From UBA11346 sp038203025 (GTDB lineage: Bacteria > Planctomycetota > UBA11346), in the NCBI GenBank assembly GCA_038203025.1, contig JBBREK010000035.1, forward strand, positions 1-24,451: a stretch of 24,451 nt of DNA. The letters run 5' to 3'. Under the pieces are notes generated by a model, which saw only the letters and a list, made by a program, of their open reading frames with translations, was not told the DNA's origin and made no database searches. Below are positions 23,480 through 24,451 of this stretch, piece by piece. Position numbers and translations under genes: made by a program. Each line of letters opens with the position of its first letter. Within the stretch, counting starts at the first letter, position 1.

Positions 23480-23494
23480 CGACCCCGTCGGACG

Positions 23495-24232
23495 ATGCTC
23501 TGGGGCATGCGCCTGCTCCTTTGCATCCTGCTTGGCGACCTGCTTGCTGCCGCGACCTGCTTCGCCGACCCAGTCCTGGGCAAGCCCGGCAACGACGGCA
23601 GCGCCGACGCGCCCTGGCCGGCGCTGGCAGAGATCGCCAGTAGCGGCCTGCTTAAGCAGTTGAAGCCCGAGGACACCCTGCTGCTGCGCGCAGGCGATCA
23701 CGGCGAGATCACCATCGCCGGCGACAACGACGGCATGATCACCATCGCCGCCGACGCCGGCGCGCACCCGGTGCTCAACCGACTGTCGGTGGATGGCCGC
23801 AACTGGACCATCCGCGGCCTGACCATCACCGCGTCCGCCGCCAAAGCCCCCTACAAGGGCTTCATGGTCTCGCTGGGTGAGCGCCAGACGAGCAGCGACC
23901 TGGTGATCGAGGACTGCTTCATCTACAGCGTCCTCGACGTGGGATCGTGGACCGCGGCGGAGTGGATGGCGGCCAACAATGGCCTGCAGCTGGGACGGAA
24001 CGGGCGTGGTCTGGTGGCGCGCAACAACTACGTGCTGAACGTGCGCTTCGGCCTCGGCGTCAATGCCGTCGACAGCTTGGCCGAAGGCAACGTGATCTCG
24101 GATTTCTCCGGCGATGGCATGCGCCTGACCCGCGATGGGATCACCGCCAAGTGGAATGTCATCCGCAACTGCCACGTCGGCAAGGCGGACGGCGACGACA
24201 ACCACGACGACGGCATCCAATGTTTCCTCTTC
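23495..24232 (+). pseudogene. Secreted right-handed beta-helix protein, interrupted by an insertion sequence
   Basis: About 246 residues remain. A signal peptide (MRLLLCILLGDLLAAATCFA, if Met5 at 23507 is used) is followed by GKPGNDGSADAPWPAL and beta-helix rungs such as NWTIRGLTITASAA, DLVIEDCFIYSV, NGLVARNNYVLN-type repeats and NVIRNCHVGKADGDDNHDDGIQ. The fold is shared by PL6, PL9 and DUF1565/NosD-type proteins; in this operon a surface polysaccharide lyase or glycan-binding protein is likely. The frame runs into the insertion sequence at about 24233 and stops at 24259 after nine foreign codons. The 3' half should lie beyond the other end of the element. Only 15 nt separate it from the preceding gene, so it was the next operon member. 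Confidence 0.75.
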
Positions 24233-24451
24233 GTAACTGCTCAGGCCGCTGCCTGTTGATTTGAGCGTTTATGCAGCGGTACCGCTGGCAGCCAGGGTTC
24301 GCCCGCGAGTACCATGGCGATGGCATCGCAGGGATCGATGCCGTTCTTGGCCGTGGTGCTGAGGTAGGATCTGATACGGCAGAACTCAACGGCGCCAGTC
24401 TCGGTTCGGAAGCCGCCGGAGACCTTCTGCTGAATCTTCATTGGTCGGATG
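24233..24451 (-). mobile_element. IS66-family-like insertion sequence, terminal part (continues off window)
   Basis: The element is recognised by the transposase C-terminus on the minus strand and by the abrupt end of the beta-helix frame. GTAA at 24233-24236 matches the usual terminal bases of IS66 elements, so the boundary is placed there. The 8 bases just before (tcctcttc, 24225-24232) would be the target duplication expected for this family. The other end and its inverted repeat are outside the window, so the boundary is provisional. Confidence 0.65.
24241..24450 (-). CDS. Transposase, C-terminal fragment (IS66-like; N-terminus outside window)
   Basis: 70 codons read leftward from the window edge to a TGA at 24243-24241. 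The sequence includes MKIQQKVSGGFRTETGA, then VEFCRIRSYLSTTAKNG, DAIAMVLAGEPWLP and a Gln/Ala tail. The KVSGGFRT..GA..FCRIRSYLST..K.G pattern is the typical C-terminal end of IS66-type (TnpC) DDE transposases. The frame is open to the window edge (I-R-P before the Met), so this is the 3' end of a larger gene and not a 66-residue protein. The stop lies within about 10 nt of the proposed element end. Confidence 0.75.
   Translation of the reverse strand: MRPMKIQQKVSGGFRTETGAVEFCRIRSYLSTTAKNGIDPCDAIAMVLAGEPWLPAVPLHKRSNQQAAA

Noticed and set aside
22562..24220. Long minus-strand open frame opposite the GH88-like and beta-helix genes
   Set aside because: It spans two well-supported + genes and their junction, and has no recognisable domain; a GC-bias shadow.
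1..24451. CRISPR arrays, tRNA and rRNA genes
   Set aside because: No regularly spaced direct repeats and no cloverleaf or rRNA-like stretch were found. The gaps between genes are short and are accounted for.

Overview
This is a high-GC bacterial window with dense, mostly rightward genes. No rRNA, tRNA or CRISPR was seen. The gene mix (a DUF4912 protein beside a GH57 glycogen branching enzyme, a hexulose-phosphate-synthase/RraA fusion, a large set of cytoplasmic uronate enzymes, no SusC/SusD pair) suggests a Planctomycetota, Lentisphaerota or Verrucomicrobiota type of bacterium. This assignment is inferred from gene content only.

Left part (1-5640, all +): the 3' end of an unrecognised gene; a DUF4912 protein with a Ser/Gly-rich tail; a GH57 1,4-alpha-glucan branching enzyme; a tandem GNAT acetyltransferase; and a fused hexulose-6-phosphate synthase/RraA-like protein. 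Two intergenic inverted-repeat elements (1683-1786 and 5694-5813) share one design: arms built from about two and a half copies of a heptamer.

Middle (5844-7621, -): a two-gene unit, a beta-propeller protein and then a hexapeptide-repeat acyltransferase, joined by an ATGA overlap. It diverges from a large rightward operon. The AT-rich divergent region carries a perfect 18-bp palindrome (7651-7668), a good candidate operator for the IclR-family regulator encoded next to it.

Right part (7685-24232, +): one long uronate/acidic-oligosaccharide operon. It encodes, in order, an IclR regulator, GH105 unsaturated uronyl hydrolase, SDR, RraA-like aldolase-type protein, heparinase II/III-type lyase, secreted propeller protein, two GH28 proteins, PL22-type oligogalacturonate lyase, VOC protein, zinc dehydrogenase, GH115-like alpha-glucuronidase, KduD, a second GH88/GH105-like hydrolase and a secreted beta-helix protein. 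Most junctions are stop/start overlaps (ATGA or TGATG). Nearly all the enzymes lack signal peptides, so the picture is import of acidic oligosaccharides followed by depolymerisation in the cytoplasm. Lyases would make unsaturated ends, GH105/GH88 would release unsaturated uronate, and KduD with other oxidoreductases would process the keto acids. No KduI, KdgF, KdgK, KdgA or transporter gene lies in the window.

Right edge: the beta-helix gene is cut by an insertion sequence, probably of the IS66 family, whose transposase C-terminus reads leftward from 24450 to 24241 and runs off the window.
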